Position numbers and translations under genes: made by a program
NCBI GenBank assembly: GCA_013373245.1
Contig: JABXID010000051.1
Location: 1 to 41,709, forward strand
Direction: 5' to 3'
Origin: Gammaproteobacteria bacterium
GTDB lineage: Bacteria > Pseudomonadota > Gammaproteobacteria > Enterobacterales > Alteromonadaceae
Length of the DNA stretch: 41,709 nucleotides
Shown: positions 22,559 through 33,380 of the stretch, one piece after another
Numbering within the stretch: the stretch's first letter is position 1
How the letters are laid out: every line of letters begins with the position of its first letter
The notes under the pieces: generated by a model
Told to the model about the DNA's origin: nothing
Databases searched by the model: none
The model's input: only the letters and a program-made list of their open reading frames with translations

Positions 22559-23608
22559 ATGAAAATTTACGCCAATCAACTAAACAGTCATTTGCAAAAA
22601 GGGTTATCGGCTTGTTATATGATTTTTGGTGATGAGCCATTTCAAATCAATGACTCAAGAGAGCAAATTAAACTTTTAGCTAAATCTACTGGTGTTGAAG
22701 AATTTATTCGTCTTACCGACGATGACCAGTTTGATTGGAATGAACTATTAGATCATTGCCAAGCCTTATCATTATTTTCATCAAAAAAATTAATAGAAGT
22801 TGAACTGACGTCAACCAAATTAGCCAAAGCCGCTTCGGATGTTTTGAAATTGGTCGCAGAACAACTGACAAGTGATACGACATTAGTTTTATTTGGCGGC
22901 AAACTAGACAGCAGCCAAACCCGCACCGCTTGGTTTAAAGCGCTCGATAGCCAAGGACTCTACATTCCAGTTTACGATATCGACGGTCAACACTTAAACC
23001 GCTGGCTACAGCAACAACTGCAAAAACATAAACTGCAAATGCAGCCCGATGCTCAACAATATTTAATCGAATTTACCGCCGGTAACTTATTGGCTTGTGC
23101 GCAAGAAATTGAAAAAATTGTTATGGCCAGCAACAGCACATTTATCACATTAGATGATGTGAAAAAACTGGTCGCAGATCAGTCTCGTTATACCGTTTTT
23201 CAGTTAATGGACGAAATATGGGGCGGACGCCAAGACAAAGCTATTACTATATTAAGCCGACTAAAAAATGAAGAAGTTGAACCTAATATTATTCTATGGG
23301 CACTGCAAAAAGACGTTTTGTTAGTTAATGAACTTAATCAGGCAATGCAGTTTAAACAGGATACCGCCGAGATTTTAAAAACGCATAAAGTGTGGAAGAA
23401 CAAACAAAATCTGTTTATTAACTTAGCGCAAAAGATCCCAACATCTGCATTAACAGCGGCAATTTCTCAATTATCTCAAATGGACCAAGTGCTTAAGTTT
23501 CATCAGCATAACGATCCTTATTCGCTGTTCGCTCATACGATAATGTTGTTAACAGGCCAGTTGCAAATGGCGCAAATGCCTTTACCTGTGGTACTCGAAT
23601 TCGACTAA
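22559..23608 (+). CDS. holA: DNA polymerase III delta subunit
   Basis: MKIYANQLNSHLQKGLSACYMIFGDEPFQINDSREQI; synteny with lptE and nadD. Confidence 0.95.
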   Translation: MKIYANQLNSHLQKGLSACYMIFGDEPFQINDSREQIKLLAKSTGVEEFIRLTDDDQFDWNELLDHCQALSLFSSKKLIEVELTSTKLAKAASDVLKLVAEQLTSDTTLVLFGGKLDSSQTRTAWFKALDSQGLYIPVYDIDGQHLNRWLQQQLQKHKLQMQPDAQQYLIEFTAGNLLACAQEIEKIVMASNSTFITLDDVKKLVADQSRYTVFQLMDEIWGGRQDKAITILSRLKNEEVEPNIILWALQKDVLLVNELNQAMQFKQDTAEILKTHKVWKNKQNLFINLAQKIPTSALTAAISQLSQMDQVLKFHQHNDPYSLFAHTIMLLTGQLQMAQMPLPVVLEFD

Positions 23609-23617
23609 CTGGTTCCT

Positions 23618-24265
23618 ATGACAAACACTATGCCCGCAAAATCAATTATTCTTTATGGTGGCACTTTTAATCCAATCCACCTTGGTCATATTCAGCCAGT
23701 TATGCAGGCCGCAGAGCGCGTTCACCCTGAAAAATTAATTTATATACCGTGCAATATTCCGCCTCACAAAGTTCTACCTGATGTCACTAGCCAACACAGA
23801 TTAAATATGACCAACTTGGCTTTGATGCCATACAATGAACAATCCAAATTTCAAATTGACGTCTGTGATTTTGAGCTTAGTCAAAGCCAAACTTCATACA
23901 CTCGGTATACCGTTGAGCATTTTGCTAACTTATATCCAGAACATACTTTATATCTCTTAATAGGTATGGATTCACTTTTGCAATTCCATACATGGCATAA
24001 ATGGCAAGAAATATTAGAGTTTGCCGAGTTGCTGGTCATGCAACGTCCTAATTACGATCAAACTAATAACGAAATTGCTCCGAGGATTTTGGCAAAAACA
24101 CAGTTTGTTGTTACAGAACAAGTGGATATTTCATCTTCCGAAATTCGAAACTTTTTAAATGAAACAGTAAGCTTGGAAAAAAGTCCATTAAGCTCGAAAC
24201 CGGAAAGCACTTTTATTCCTGTGCCTGTGTTGGAATACATTAAACAACATAAGTTGTATCTGTAG
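23618..24265 (+). CDS. nadD: Nicotinate-nucleotide adenylyltransferase
   Basis: YGGTFNPIHLGHIQPVMQAAE and SSSEIRNFL motifs. Confidence 0.95.
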   Translation: MTNTMPAKSIILYGGTFNPIHLGHIQPVMQAAERVHPEKLIYIPCNIPPHKVLPDVTSQHRLNMTNLALMPYNEQSKFQIDVCDFELSQSQTSYTRYTVEHFANLYPEHTLYLLIGMDSLLQFHTWHKWQEILEFAELLVMQRPNYDQTNNEIAPRILAKTQFVVTEQVDISSSEIRNFLNETVSLEKSPLSSKPESTFIPVPVLEYIKQHKLYL

Positions 24266-24371
24266 CTCAATTGCTATTAATGCTTTATTAAGAATTTGCC
24301 CTGTACTCTGCTTGTCAGTCCGAGTAGAATTCTAAGCAATTCATTTTTGGCAAAATAGGTACTTTTCAGCG

Positions 24372-24731
24372 TTGCAAACTCAACAAACATTAGACTTCGT
24401 ATTAGATAAAATTGACGATTTAAAAGCCCGAGACATTAAGGTATTTGACGTAAGCGAAACGTCTTCTATTACCGATTTTATGGTGATCTGTTCAGGTAAT
24501 TCAAAAAAACACGTGCAATCAATCGCCGAACACGTCGCTCTTGAAATGAAAGCTATTAATGAAGAAGCTCTCGGAATCGAGGGGATGGACACTGGCGAGT
24601 GGGTTCTGGTTGATTTCAGTGACGTCGTTGTTCATGTTATGCAAGAAGGTACTCGTGACTTCTACCAGCTAGAAAAACTTTGGCAGTCCGCGCTTGAATC
24701 TAATGAAAGTGCAGGCGGCGAGCAAGAATAA
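24372..24731 (+). CDS. rsfS: Ribosomal silencing factor RsfS (TTG start)
   Basis: [36 protein letters not shown]; synteny; no upstream in-frame ATG seen. Confidence 0.95.
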   Translation: MQTQQTLDFVLDKIDDLKARDIKVFDVSETSSITDFMVICSGNSKKHVQSIAEHVALEMKAINEEALGIEGMDTGEWVLVDFSDVVVHVMQEGTRDFYQLEKLWQSALESNESAGGEQE

Positions 24732-24733
24732 CC

Positions 24734-25204
24734 ATGAAGATACAACTCATTGCTGTTGGTACAAAAATGCCGAAGTGGGTTGAAACTGGCTTTGCCGAAT
24801 ATCAAAGAAGATTTCCCAGAGATTGCAGTTTTGAACTGATTGAAATTCCGGCAGGCAAACGCGGTAAAAACGCAGACATTGCTCGAATTTTACAGCAAGA
24901 AGGGGAAAAAATGTTATCCCACGTGCCTGCAGGTAACCGCATTGTCACCTTGGAGGTCAATGGCAAACCTTGGGATACCCATCAACTAGCAGGTCAATTA
25001 AGCCGTTGGCAAATGGACGGCAGGGATATTAGCTTATTAGTCGGTGGCCCCGAAGGTTTAGCGCCTGAATGTATCCAACGCTCTGAGCAAAAGTGGTCGT
25101 TATCGCCGCTCACTCTGCCCCACCCCATGGTACGTATCATAATTGCCGAAAGCTTGTATCGAGCGTGGAGTTTAAACAACAACCACCCTTACCATAGGGA
25201 ATAG
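24734..25204 (+). CDS. rlmH: 23S rRNA pseudouridine-1915 N3-methyltransferase
   Basis: [28 protein letters not shown]...[12 protein letters not shown]...[15 protein letters not shown]. Confidence 0.97.
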   Translation: MKIQLIAVGTKMPKWVETGFAEYQRRFPRDCSFELIEIPAGKRGKNADIARILQQEGEKMLSHVPAGNRIVTLEVNGKPWDTHQLAGQLSRWQMDGRDISLLVGGPEGLAPECIQRSEQKWSLSPLTLPHPMVRIIIAESLYRAWSLNNNHPYHRE

Positions 25205-25215
25205 ATCAACTACCC

Positions 25216-27138
25216 ATGCGTCGTAAGTCCTACCATATCCAAGACCACTCTGCAGAAGCGAATTTATTTACTCGGCGAGCCATTATTTCATTTATCGCCG
25301 CGGCAGGGCTAATACTGGTGCTGGTTGTGAATATGTTTCACTTACAAATTAATTCCTACCAATCGTACCAAACACGTTCAAATGATAACCGTATTAAACT
25401 GCAACCTATTGCGCCTAATCGCGGCGTCATTAAAGACCTTAATGGCAAGGTGTTGGCAAGCAATGAACCAAGTTTCAGTTTAGAGATCATCCCTGAACAA
25501 GTTAACAACATGGATGAAACACTGGCAGCACTGCAACAGATCATAGAGATCAGCGAAGAGCACATCACGGTGTTCAAACGGGCGATTAAATATCGTCGCC
25601 GTTTCAAAAGCATGCCACTTAAAATTAGACTAACCGAGCAAGAGGTCGCTAAGTTTTCAGTGAATCAACACCGTTTTCAAGGGGTATCCATTGAAGCGCG
25701 TTTAACTCGTCATTACCCATTTGAAAAGTACTTTACTCATGCAGTTGGTTATGTTGGAAAAATTAATAAACGTGACCTAGAACGTTTAGAAGAAAATGAA
25801 CAAATTCAGAACTATACCGCCACGCGAAGCATAGGTAAGTTAGGTATTGAAAAATACTACGAATCGCAATTGCACGGTATTACTGGCAGTGAGAATGTTG
25901 AAGTAAATCATCGCAGTCGCGTTCTACGTCAGTTAGATGTCATCCCACCAAAACCGGGCGCTGATCTTCACCTGTCGATAGATGCCAACATGCAGAAAAA
26001 AGCCCACGATGTATTGGATGGTAACCGTGGTGCGATTATCGCCATGGATCCGAGAGACGGCGCGATATTAACGTTTTATTCCAACCCAAGTTATGACCCC
26101 AATTTATTTGTCACAGGCATTAGTCAAACTAACTACTCCAAGCTATTGAATTCAAAAGACAAACCTATGTTAAATCGTGTAAGCCAAGGACAATATCCGC
26201 CGGCATCGACGATAAAAATGCAATTGGGTTTACTCGGCTTGGACAAAGGTTTGGTCACGACCAACTCAACCGTATGGGATCCGGGGTATTGGAAAATCCC
26301 CAACATTGAGGTGCAACGCCGATTCAGAGACTGGAAACCTGGCGGACATGGCCACGTAGATTTATTGACTTCAATTAAACAATCTTGTGACATTTACTAT
26401 TACGATTTGGCCTACCGCTTAGGCATAGATTCAATCAGTGAGTTTGGCAAAAAATTTGGATTTGGTAATTTCACCGGCGTCGATCTTTACGAAGAGTCAA
26501 GAGCAATAATGCCCTCAAGGCAATGGAAACGCGACCGCTTTAGACAACCTTGGTATAAGGGTGACACGATTTCAATTGGTATTGGTCAAGGCTACTGGAC
26601 AGCTACCCCGATACAACTGGCCATGGCGACATCCGTATTGGTCAATAAAGGTAGAGTGGTCGAGCCCAAAATCGTTACTGGTATTAGTCAAAATGGTGTC
26701 TATTCTGAAACGGCCACAAAATACAGAGAACCGGTCACAATAAAAAATCAACGCCATTGGGACGCCATTCTAAAAGCAATGTACGAAACCGTTAATGCTA
26801 TTGACGGTACCGCTCGAACAGCATTTGCTGGCGCCGTTTATTCGTCCGCTGGTAAAACAGGCACAGCACAATTATTCAGTTTGGCTGACGATGAAGAGTA
26901 TGAAGAAGAAAGCGTCGCCGAACGATTCCGCGACAACGCTATGTATGTTGGTTACGCACCATTTGAAAATCCGACAATAGTGATTGTGGTCGCAGTTGAA
27001 AATGCTGGCGGTGGTGGTTCTAATGCGGCGCCGATCGCTCGAGAAATGCTCGACTTGTACTTTGGTTTAGGGTTGTCTGGCAGACGTCACATAACTCAAC
27101 AAAATGACGCTATAGGAGTGCCCAGTGGTACAAACTGA
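25216..27138 (+). CDS. mrdA: Penicillin-binding protein 2
   Basis: Transpeptidase motifs SQGQYPPASTIKM, SCD, AGKTGTAQ; 640 aa. Confidence 0.97.
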   Translation: MRRKSYHIQDHSAEANLFTRRAIISFIAAAGLILVLVVNMFHLQINSYQSYQTRSNDNRIKLQPIAPNRGVIKDLNGKVLASNEPSFSLEIIPEQVNNMDETLAALQQIIEISEEHITVFKRAIKYRRRFKSMPLKIRLTEQEVAKFSVNQHRFQGVSIEARLTRHYPFEKYFTHAVGYVGKINKRDLERLEENEQIQNYTATRSIGKLGIEKYYESQLHGITGSENVEVNHRSRVLRQLDVIPPKPGADLHLSIDANMQKKAHDVLDGNRGAIIAMDPRDGAILTFYSNPSYDPNLFVTGISQTNYSKLLNSKDKPMLNRVSQGQYPPASTIKMQLGLLGLDKGLVTTNSTVWDPGYWKIPNIEVQRRFRDWKPGGHGHVDLLTSIKQSCDIYYYDLAYRLGIDSISEFGKKFGFGNFTGVDLYEESRAIMPSRQWKRDRFRQPWYKGDTISIGIGQGYWTATPIQLAMATSVLVNKGRVVEPKIVTGISQNGVYSETATKYREPVTIKNQRHWDAILKAMYETVNAIDGTARTAFAGAVYSSAGKTGTAQLFSLADDEEYEEESVAERFRDNAMYVGYAPFENPTIVIVVAVENAGGGGSNAAPIAREMLDLYFGLGLSGRRHITQQNDAIGVPSGTN

Positions 27139-28240
27139 AAATGAACGCCGACAAAGCTCATTGTGGTTTCGCTTTCACATTGATCTGCCTTTGTTGTTAG
27201 GTATTCTGACATTAATGTTGATCAGCATTACGGTAATTTATTCTGCAGGCGGGCAAAACGTCGACATGGTTATTCGACAAGTAATGCGACTTGGAATTGG
27301 ACTTGGTGTCATGTTAGTCGTCGCCCAGATCTCACCATTTTTTTATCAAAAATGGGCACCACACCTGTTTGTTGTTGGCATTGGATTTTTAGTTGCTGTA
27401 TTACTTGTTGGCGATATGGGTAAAGGCGCACAGCGCTGGTTAAACCTTGGAGTGGTTAAATTTCAACCTTCTGAGATCATGAAACTTTCCCTGCCCATGA
27501 TGATGGCTTGGTTTTTAAGTAATTACACTTTGCCGCCCTCGTTCAAAAATACAATTGTCGGTTTCACTATTATTGTTATCCCTACATTATTGATTGCCAA
27601 ACAACCCGACTTAGGAACCTCATTGTTAATTGCAAGTAGTGGTTTTTTTGTTATGTTTTTGGCCGGATTACGCTTTCGAATTTTAATTGGATTATTCGCT
27701 GGTGCTGCAGCGTTTTTGCCTATCCTGTGGTTTTACTTAATGCATGACTATCAAAAGCAGCGTGTGCTTACTTTTTTAAACCCTGAAAGCGACCCGCTTG
27801 GCGCCGGATATCATATTATTCAATCTAAAATTGCCATAGGCTCAGGTGGTCTCGAAGGCAAAGGGTGGCTACAAGGCACACAATCACAGTTAGAGTTTCT
27901 GCCTGAGCGGCACACTGATTTTATTTTTTCAGTCCTCAGTGAAGAGTTTGGTTTCATAGGTGTACTGGTGCTATTGGCCGTTTATGCCTTTGTTATTGTT
28001 CGAGGTTTGATAATAGCGGTTCGCGCACAAGAAGCGTTTACCAAGTTACTCGCTGGAAGTTTAATTTTAACGTTTTTTGTTTATTTATTCGTCAACATAG
28101 GCATGGTGTCTGGGTTACTACCTGTTGTTGGCGTACCGCTGCCTTTAGTCAGTTATGGAGGCACGTCAATAGTGACGTTAATGGCCAGCTTTGGTATTTT
28201 AATGGCGATTGCCACCAATAAACGATTATTAGCAAGTTAA
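27125..28240 (+). CDS. rodA: Rod shape-determining SEDS glycosyltransferase RodA (GTG start)
   Basis: SEDS features FIFSVLSEEFGFIG, VVGVPLPLVSYGGTS; overlaps the mrdA end. Confidence 0.97.
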   Translation: MVQTENERRQSSLWFRFHIDLPLLLGILTLMLISITVIYSAGGQNVDMVIRQVMRLGIGLGVMLVVAQISPFFYQKWAPHLFVVGIGFLVAVLLVGDMGKGAQRWLNLGVVKFQPSEIMKLSLPMMMAWFLSNYTLPPSFKNTIVGFTIIVIPTLLIAKQPDLGTSLLIASSGFFVMFLAGLRFRILIGLFAGAAAFLPILWFYLMHDYQKQRVLTFLNPESDPLGAGYHIIQSKIAIGSGGLEGKGWLQGTQSQLEFLPERHTDFIFSVLSEEFGFIGVLVLLAVYAFVIVRGLIIAVRAQEAFTKLLAGSLILTFFVYLFVNIGMVSGLLPVVGVPLPLVSYGGTSIVTLMASFGILMAIATNKRLLAS

Positions 28241-28990
28241 ATGAAGTTCGTATTTTCTATTCTAATCATCTTTTTACTTAATGCCTGTAGTACAGGGCGT
28301 TATGCTCAGCGCCATGACAGTGCCCCCATTCGCCCGCCAACCTCGCTTGAATTGCAAGACGCCGTCGTTACCGATGAACCAGTTAGCCGAGGCAATAAAC
28401 CCTATGTGGTTTGGGGTCAGCGTTACGTGCCACTGACGGAACGTAAACCTTTTCAACAAACAGGTATAGCCTCATGGTACGGCAAAAAGTTTCACGGCCA
28501 CTTAACATCGAATGGCGAAGTGTATGATATGTACGGCATGTCTGCGGCCCACAAAACACTGCCATTACCGACGTATGTAAAAGTGACTAACGTGGCAAAC
28601 AATAAATCCGTCGTCGTTAGAGTAAATGACCGTGGTCCATTTCATGAAGATAGAATTATCGACTTATCCTTTTCAGCCGCATATAAAATTGGTGTATACG
28701 ACCACGGCACAGCAAAGGTAAAAGTTGAAGTTCTACTTCCTGAGCTGCAACAGAAAAAAGCCAATGAATACTTTGTTAAAGTCAGAGGACTAAAAAGCCA
28801 AGCCGATGCCCAAGAGTCAGCAAAAGGATTATCATTTATGATTGATAAGCCTGCAGCCCTTTCCAAAGACGGCGAACAATACGCGCTTGTATTTGGTTCA
28901 TTTAATCAACTTAGCTACGCTGAAACAGTCGTTGAAAAAATCAAGCAATTTGGCTTTTCAGACATTTCGATAGAAACCTCAAAACCTTAA
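28241..28990 (+). CDS. rlpA: Septal ring lytic transglycosylase RlpA (DPBB plus SPOR)
   Basis: Lipobox LNAC; ASWYGKKFHGHLTSNGEVYDMYGMSAAHKTLPLPTYVKVTN; C-terminal SPOR-like repeat. Confidence 0.94.
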   Translation: MKFVFSILIIFLLNACSTGRYAQRHDSAPIRPPTSLELQDAVVTDEPVSRGNKPYVVWGQRYVPLTERKPFQQTGIASWYGKKFHGHLTSNGEVYDMYGMSAAHKTLPLPTYVKVTNVANNKSVVVRVNDRGPFHEDRIIDLSFSAAYKIGVYDHGTAKVKVEVLLPELQQKKANEYFVKVRGLKSQADAQESAKGLSFMIDKPAALSKDGEQYALVFGSFNQLSYAETVVEKIKQFGFSDISIETSKP

Positions 28991-29030
28991 TAATCTTAAG
29001 TTGAAAATGCCAAACTCCAGCAAATTACAG

Positions 29031-29111
29031 GCGGGTCTACTTGCCTCGATACGGCTAAATTATAAGCCGCTAGGCTGGACTTTACTGCCCTCGATGTGGA
29101 TAATAGCCCGC
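29031..29111. other. Locally GC-rich intergenic segment with nested dyads (rlpA-dacA)
   Basis: gcggg (29031-29035) / cccgc (29107-29111), cggct (29052-29056) / agccg (29065-29069), and repeated ttgcctcgat / ctgccctcgat. Confidence 0.4.
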
Positions 29112-29124
29112 TTAAAATTCACTT

Positions 29125-29187
29125 ATACCAATTGTCATAAATATTTAGTTTCCACTGGATGATTAAAATATTTATGACAATTGGTAT
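29125..29187. repeat. 63-bp MITE/REP-like inverted-repeat element
   Basis: ataccaattgtcataaatattt (29125-29146) and aaatatttatgacaattggtat (29166-29187) are perfect 22-bp complements around a 19-nt loop. Confidence 0.8.
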
Positions 29188-29217
29188 TATCTTTCAAATT
29201 AAATATTGCGGTATAAA

Positions 29218-30372
29218 ATGAAAAAACTATTGTTACAACTGGTCTGTATTTCGTCCCTTGCAGTTTCATTTATTTCATCAGCCAAGTTCCTAGTTCCTAA
29301 CCCGCCTCCAATCAACGCCAAAGCGTTTATTTTGATGGACTACGATACGGGGAAAATAATCGCGGAAGAAAACGCTGATGAACGCCTTAACCCATCGAGC
29401 TTAACTAAAATGATGACCAGTTATGTCATCGGTAAAGAATTACAAAGTGGCACCATAGCATTAACAGACATGGTGACCATCAGCCGCAATGCATGGGCTA
29501 AAAACTTCCCAGACTCTTCAAAAATGTTCATTGAAGTTGGTAAACAAGTTTCGGTAGCTGACTTAAACCGCGGCATTATCATTCAAAGTGGTAACGACGC
29601 CTGCGTAGCAATGGCAGAGCATATTGCTGGCAGCGAAGATGCATTTGCACAATTAATGAATATGTACGCCGAAGAACTAGGCTTAACCAACACTCATTAT
29701 GTAAATAGCCACGGTTTAACTGCCGAAGGCCACCTAACTTCTGCTCGTGACATGGCCCTTTTAGGTTCTGCTTTAATTCGTGATGTTCCTGAAGAGTACG
29801 CTATCTACAAAGAAAAAGACTTCACCTTTAACAACATCTCGCAGTTAAACAGAAACAGTCTATTGTGGGACAAGAGTTTAAATGTTGATGGTATTAAAAC
29901 TGGGCACACTTCAGCTGCAGGTTATTCATTAGTATCTTCAGCAACAAAAGGTGACATGCGTTTAATCGCAGTTGTTATGGGTACCGCGAGTGAACGAGCT
30001 AGAAAAGTCGAAAGCAAAAAGTTATTGAACTACGGCTTCCGTTTTTACGAAACACTGACTGCATATGAAGCTGGTACTGAGTTCGCAAAACAACGCATTT
30101 ATATGGGCGACAGACCGGAGGTTCGCTTAGGCATTAACCAAAGTACGCCTATTACAATTCCTCGCGGCTACCGCGAAAAGTTAACCGCTGAGTTTACACT
30201 TGATAAAGAGTTAAAAGCTCCTATCCGTAAAGGCGAAGTAGTAGGTACCTTAGTTATAAAAATTGAAGATGAAACCATCACTCAATACCCATTGGTAACA
30301 CTTGATGAGGTAAATGAAGGTAGCTTGTTCCAAAAACTTAAAGATTACGTGAAACTGAAATTGGATTTATAA
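29218..30372 (+). CDS. dacA: D-alanyl-D-alanine carboxypeptidase (PBP5/6 family)
   Basis: SLTKMMTSYVIG (SxxK), QSGNDACVAMAEHIAGS (SGN), KTGHT (KTG); ATG 29218 preferred over TTG 29206. Confidence 0.96.
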   Translation: MKKLLLQLVCISSLAVSFISSAKFLVPNPPPINAKAFILMDYDTGKIIAEENADERLNPSSLTKMMTSYVIGKELQSGTIALTDMVTISRNAWAKNFPDSSKMFIEVGKQVSVADLNRGIIIQSGNDACVAMAEHIAGSEDAFAQLMNMYAEELGLTNTHYVNSHGLTAEGHLTSARDMALLGSALIRDVPEEYAIYKEKDFTFNNISQLNRNSLLWDKSLNVDGIKTGHTSAAGYSLVSSATKGDMRLIAVVMGTASERARKVESKKLLNYGFRFYETLTAYEAGTEFAKQRIYMGDRPEVRLGINQSTPITIPRGYREKLTAEFTLDKELKAPIRKGEVVGTLVIKIEDETITQYPLVTLDEVNEGSLFQKLKDYVKLKLDL

Positions 30373-30395
30373 TTTCGGCCTAAACCTTGATTTTG

Positions 30396-30424
30396 AAAAG
30401 CCGATCCCACAGATCGGTTTTTTC
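30396..30424 (+). terminator. Rho-independent terminator after dacA
   Basis: ccgatc ccaca gatcggtttttt. Confidence 0.75.
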
Positions 30425-30468
30425 GCATATAGATATTGTAAAACCGCACATTTATAAAGGGTAAATTG

Positions 30469-30750
30469 ATGGCTAAACAACCCGTTAAAGATACAAAGTT
30501 CGATGAACTACTCGAGTTTCCTTGCCTACAGACGTTTAAAATCATGGGCTTAGCGCAAGACGACTTGCCATTAAAAATTATTGAAGTACTGCAGCAAATT
30601 GCCCCAGGTGACTACAGCCCGAAAATTAAGCCGAGCAGCAAAGGTAATTATCATTCAGTGTCTCTATCTGTCACGGTTACCAGTAAAGAGCATATGGAAT
30701 TGGTTTATAACGAGCTCGGCAATATTGATATCGTACGAGTGGTTCTGTAA
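30469..30750 (+). CDS. ybeD: YbeD family protein (DUF493)
   Basis: [24 protein letters not shown]; position between dacA and lipB; ATG at 30469. Confidence 0.93.
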   Translation: MAKQPVKDTKFDELLEFPCLQTFKIMGLAQDDLPLKIIEVLQQIAPGDYSPKIKPSSKGNYHSVSLSVTVTSKEHMELVYNELGNIDIVRVVL

Positions 30751-31410
30751 ATGACCACTGACATCAACCAGCAACTGATTGTTCGACAGGTTGACATTAA
30801 TGACTACCAAACTATTTGGCAAGCCATGCAAGACTTTACCGATAACCGCAATGAACATGTTATCGATGAGCTCTGGTTGGTTGAACACGCGCCGGTCTTT
30901 ACCCAAGGGCAAGCGGGGAAGGAAGAACATTTGCTAAATACTGGTGATATTCCTGTAGTCAAAGTCGACCGAGGTGGCCAAGTCACTTATCACGGACCGG
31001 GACAGTTAGTGGTTTATTTATTACTCGATCTCAAACGTCGTAAATTGGGTGTTCGCGATTTAGTAACAAAAATCGAACAGTCCATTGTCGACTTGCTAGC
31101 TAAGTATCAAATTACAGCTTACGCTAAGAAAGACGCACCAGGCGTATATGTTGATGACAAAAAAATAGCGTCACTTGGCTTACGTGTGCGCAGAGGCTGC
31201 AGTTTTCATGGCTTAGCACTAAACGTAGATATGGATTTAGAGCCATTTTTACGTATTAATCCATGTGGTTATGCTGGCATGGAAATGTTACAAACCAAAC
31301 AAATTAACGGTCCGCAATCAGTGGCGATTGCGGGCGAAGAATTAGCTGCCATATTGGCAAACTCATTAGCTGCAACCGACACGAAACACTTTGTTGGTTT
31401 GCCGAGTTAA
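30751..31410 (+). CDS. lipB: Octanoyltransferase
   Basis: [56 protein letters not shown]. Confidence 0.97.
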   Translation: MTTDINQQLIVRQVDINDYQTIWQAMQDFTDNRNEHVIDELWLVEHAPVFTQGQAGKEEHLLNTGDIPVVKVDRGGQVTYHGPGQLVVYLLLDLKRRKLGVRDLVTKIEQSIVDLLAKYQITAYAKKDAPGVYVDDKKIASLGLRVRRGCSFHGLALNVDMDLEPFLRINPCGYAGMEMLQTKQINGPQSVAIAGEELAAILANSLAATDTKHFVGLPS

Positions 31411-31432
31411 CACAAATAAACAGGCTTTATTA

Positions 31433-32404
31433 ATGGCTAGAATCAAAACCTCTGAATTAGAAGCAGGCGTTAAATTACGTGATGCTGACAAAATGGCACT
31501 AATCCCTGTAAAGGTAATGCCTTCAGAACGTGAAACCATGTTGCGTAAACCAGACTGGTTAAAAATTCGCTTACCTAAATCAAGCGAGAAAATTGATAAC
31601 ATCAAAAAAGCGATGCGTAGCCAAGGTTTAAGCTCAGTTTGTGAAGAAGCCTCGTGCCCTAACCTGCCAGAATGTTTTAATCACGGCACCGCTACATTTA
31701 TGATCTTGGGCGATATTTGTACTCGCCGCTGTCCATTCTGTGACGTGGGTCACGGTCGACCGTTACCACCAAGCGCTGAAGAACCAGAGAAACTGGCGCT
31801 AACGATCAAAGAAATGGGCTTAAAATATGTTGTGATCACATCCGTAGACCGAGATGACTTACGTGACGGTGGCGCTCAACACTTTGCTGATTGTGTTACT
31901 GAAATTCGTAAACACAACCCAGGCATTAAAGTAGAAATCTTAGTACCTGACTTCCGTGGTCGCATGGACATAGCACTAGAAATTTTATCGACCTCGCCAC
32001 CGGATGTATTTAATCATAACCTGGAAACTGCGCCGCGTTTATATCGTTTGGCTCGTCCAGGCGCAAACTACAAATGGTCTTTAGAGTTACTTAAGCGCTT
32101 TAAAGAGATGCACCCTGAAGTCGATACTAAGTCAGGATTAATGGTTGGTTTGGGTGAAACCAATGAAGAAATCATCGAAGTATTAAAAGACTTACGCGAA
32201 CACAATGTAGACATGTTAACCGTCGGTCAATATTTACAGCCAAGTAAACACCACTTAGCAGTTGACCGTTACGTGCCGCCAGCTGAGTTTGATATTTTCA
32301 AAGCTGAAGCAGATAAGCTAGGATTCAAACACGCGGCTTCTGGACCGTTCGTACGAAGCTCATATCACGCAGACAAACAAGCCGCTGGTGAAGAAGTGAA
32401 ATAA
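31433..32404 (+). CDS. lipA: Lipoyl synthase (radical SAM)
   Basis: [13 protein letters not shown] and [10 protein letters not shown] cysteine clusters; ATG 31433 ([12 protein letters not shown]) preferred over the ORF track start. Confidence 0.97.
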   Translation: MARIKTSELEAGVKLRDADKMALIPVKVMPSERETMLRKPDWLKIRLPKSSEKIDNIKKAMRSQGLSSVCEEASCPNLPECFNHGTATFMILGDICTRRCPFCDVGHGRPLPPSAEEPEKLALTIKEMGLKYVVITSVDRDDLRDGGAQHFADCVTEIRKHNPGIKVEILVPDFRGRMDIALEILSTSPPDVFNHNLETAPRLYRLARPGANYKWSLELLKRFKEMHPEVDTKSGLMVGLGETNEEIIEVLKDLREHNVDMLTVGQYLQPSKHHLAVDRYVPPAEFDIFKAEADKLGFKHAASGPFVRSSYHADKQAAGEEVK

Positions 32405-32433
32405 TATAAAGCTTGTAGTGTGGCATGACTTGC

Positions 32434-32468
32434 AAAAAAAGGTTAAGTGCATACTTAACCTTTTTTAT
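32434..32468. terminator. Rho-independent terminator after lipA (symmetric A/T tracts)
   Basis: aaaaaaaggttaag tgcata cttaacctttttt. Confidence 0.8.
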
Positions 32469-32651
32469 TCTTAATCACTGTCCCTAAATTTGTCAGAGTA
32501 CATTGTTCTTTAAAGAAATACTGCAATTGACATTTCCAGCATCAGCTTTCTTTTAGCCACTTAAAGTTTAAACACATACTGGTATTTGTTTAAAATATGT
32601 TACACACTTTGCCTAGTTAATAAATTAATTGGCCATTGGGGCAGTAATTAA

Positions 32652-33380
32652 ATGAGCTGGCTAAAGTTCACAAACTATTTTGCGCTGTCGATATTTATGT
32701 CGTCACTGTGTTACGCAAAATCTAGCGTAATCACTGCGTGCATAGATGATCACCCTCCGTACCAACAATTGACGGATCCCCCTGTTGGGATTCATATAAA
32801 TGCATTGAAAAAACTGGCAACTCTATTTGACGCCAATTTAAATTTTATTAAGTCACCCAATTTTGCCCGTTGCGTCGCATTGTTGGAAAGCGGTAAAGCG
32901 GACGTTATTGCGGGTTTAAACATAAGTGAAGAACGCAAGAAATTTGCGTTTTACGCGCCTTACAAGGTTGAAGAATCTCTTGTTGTTTTGTCACGACCCG
33001 ATTCAAAGTTTAGGCACTACAATGATCTTTATGGCAAATTAATTGGCGTGCCTAGGGGGACAACCTACTTTGCTACATTTGATAATGACCGTTCACTAAA
33101 TAAAGTATCCATCCCTAGCGTAAGGAATGGTATCAAGATACTTATAAAAGAGCGTATTGATTTGGTGATCACTTCTGAGCTCGTTGCAAAATCTTTGATA
33201 GACGAAATTAATGCCCTCGAAATAAAGACCACTGTGATTGAAAGAGTGAACAAAAATAATCAAATTTCTTATTTTGGTTTTAGTAAAAAACACAAACTAC
33301 CTTTAACCGATGCAATGATCATAGAAAAAACCAAAGCTGCTTTTAATCTGGGTTATTTTACAAATGATGAATCAAACTAA
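32652..33380 (+). CDS. Periplasmic amino-acid-type substrate-binding protein (SBP_bac_3-like)
   Basis: Signal peptide; CIDDHPPYQQLTDPPVGIHINALKKLATLFDANLNF; KADVIAGLNISEERKKFAFYAPY; GKLIGVPRGTT. Confidence 0.82.
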   Translation: MSWLKFTNYFALSIFMSSLCYAKSSVITACIDDHPPYQQLTDPPVGIHINALKKLATLFDANLNFIKSPNFARCVALLESGKADVIAGLNISEERKKFAFYAPYKVEESLVVLSRPDSKFRHYNDLYGKLIGVPRGTTYFATFDNDRSLNKVSIPSVRNGIKILIKERIDLVITSELVAKSLIDEINALEIKTTVIERVNKNNQISYFGFSKKHKLPLTDAMIIEKTKAAFNLGYFTNDESN

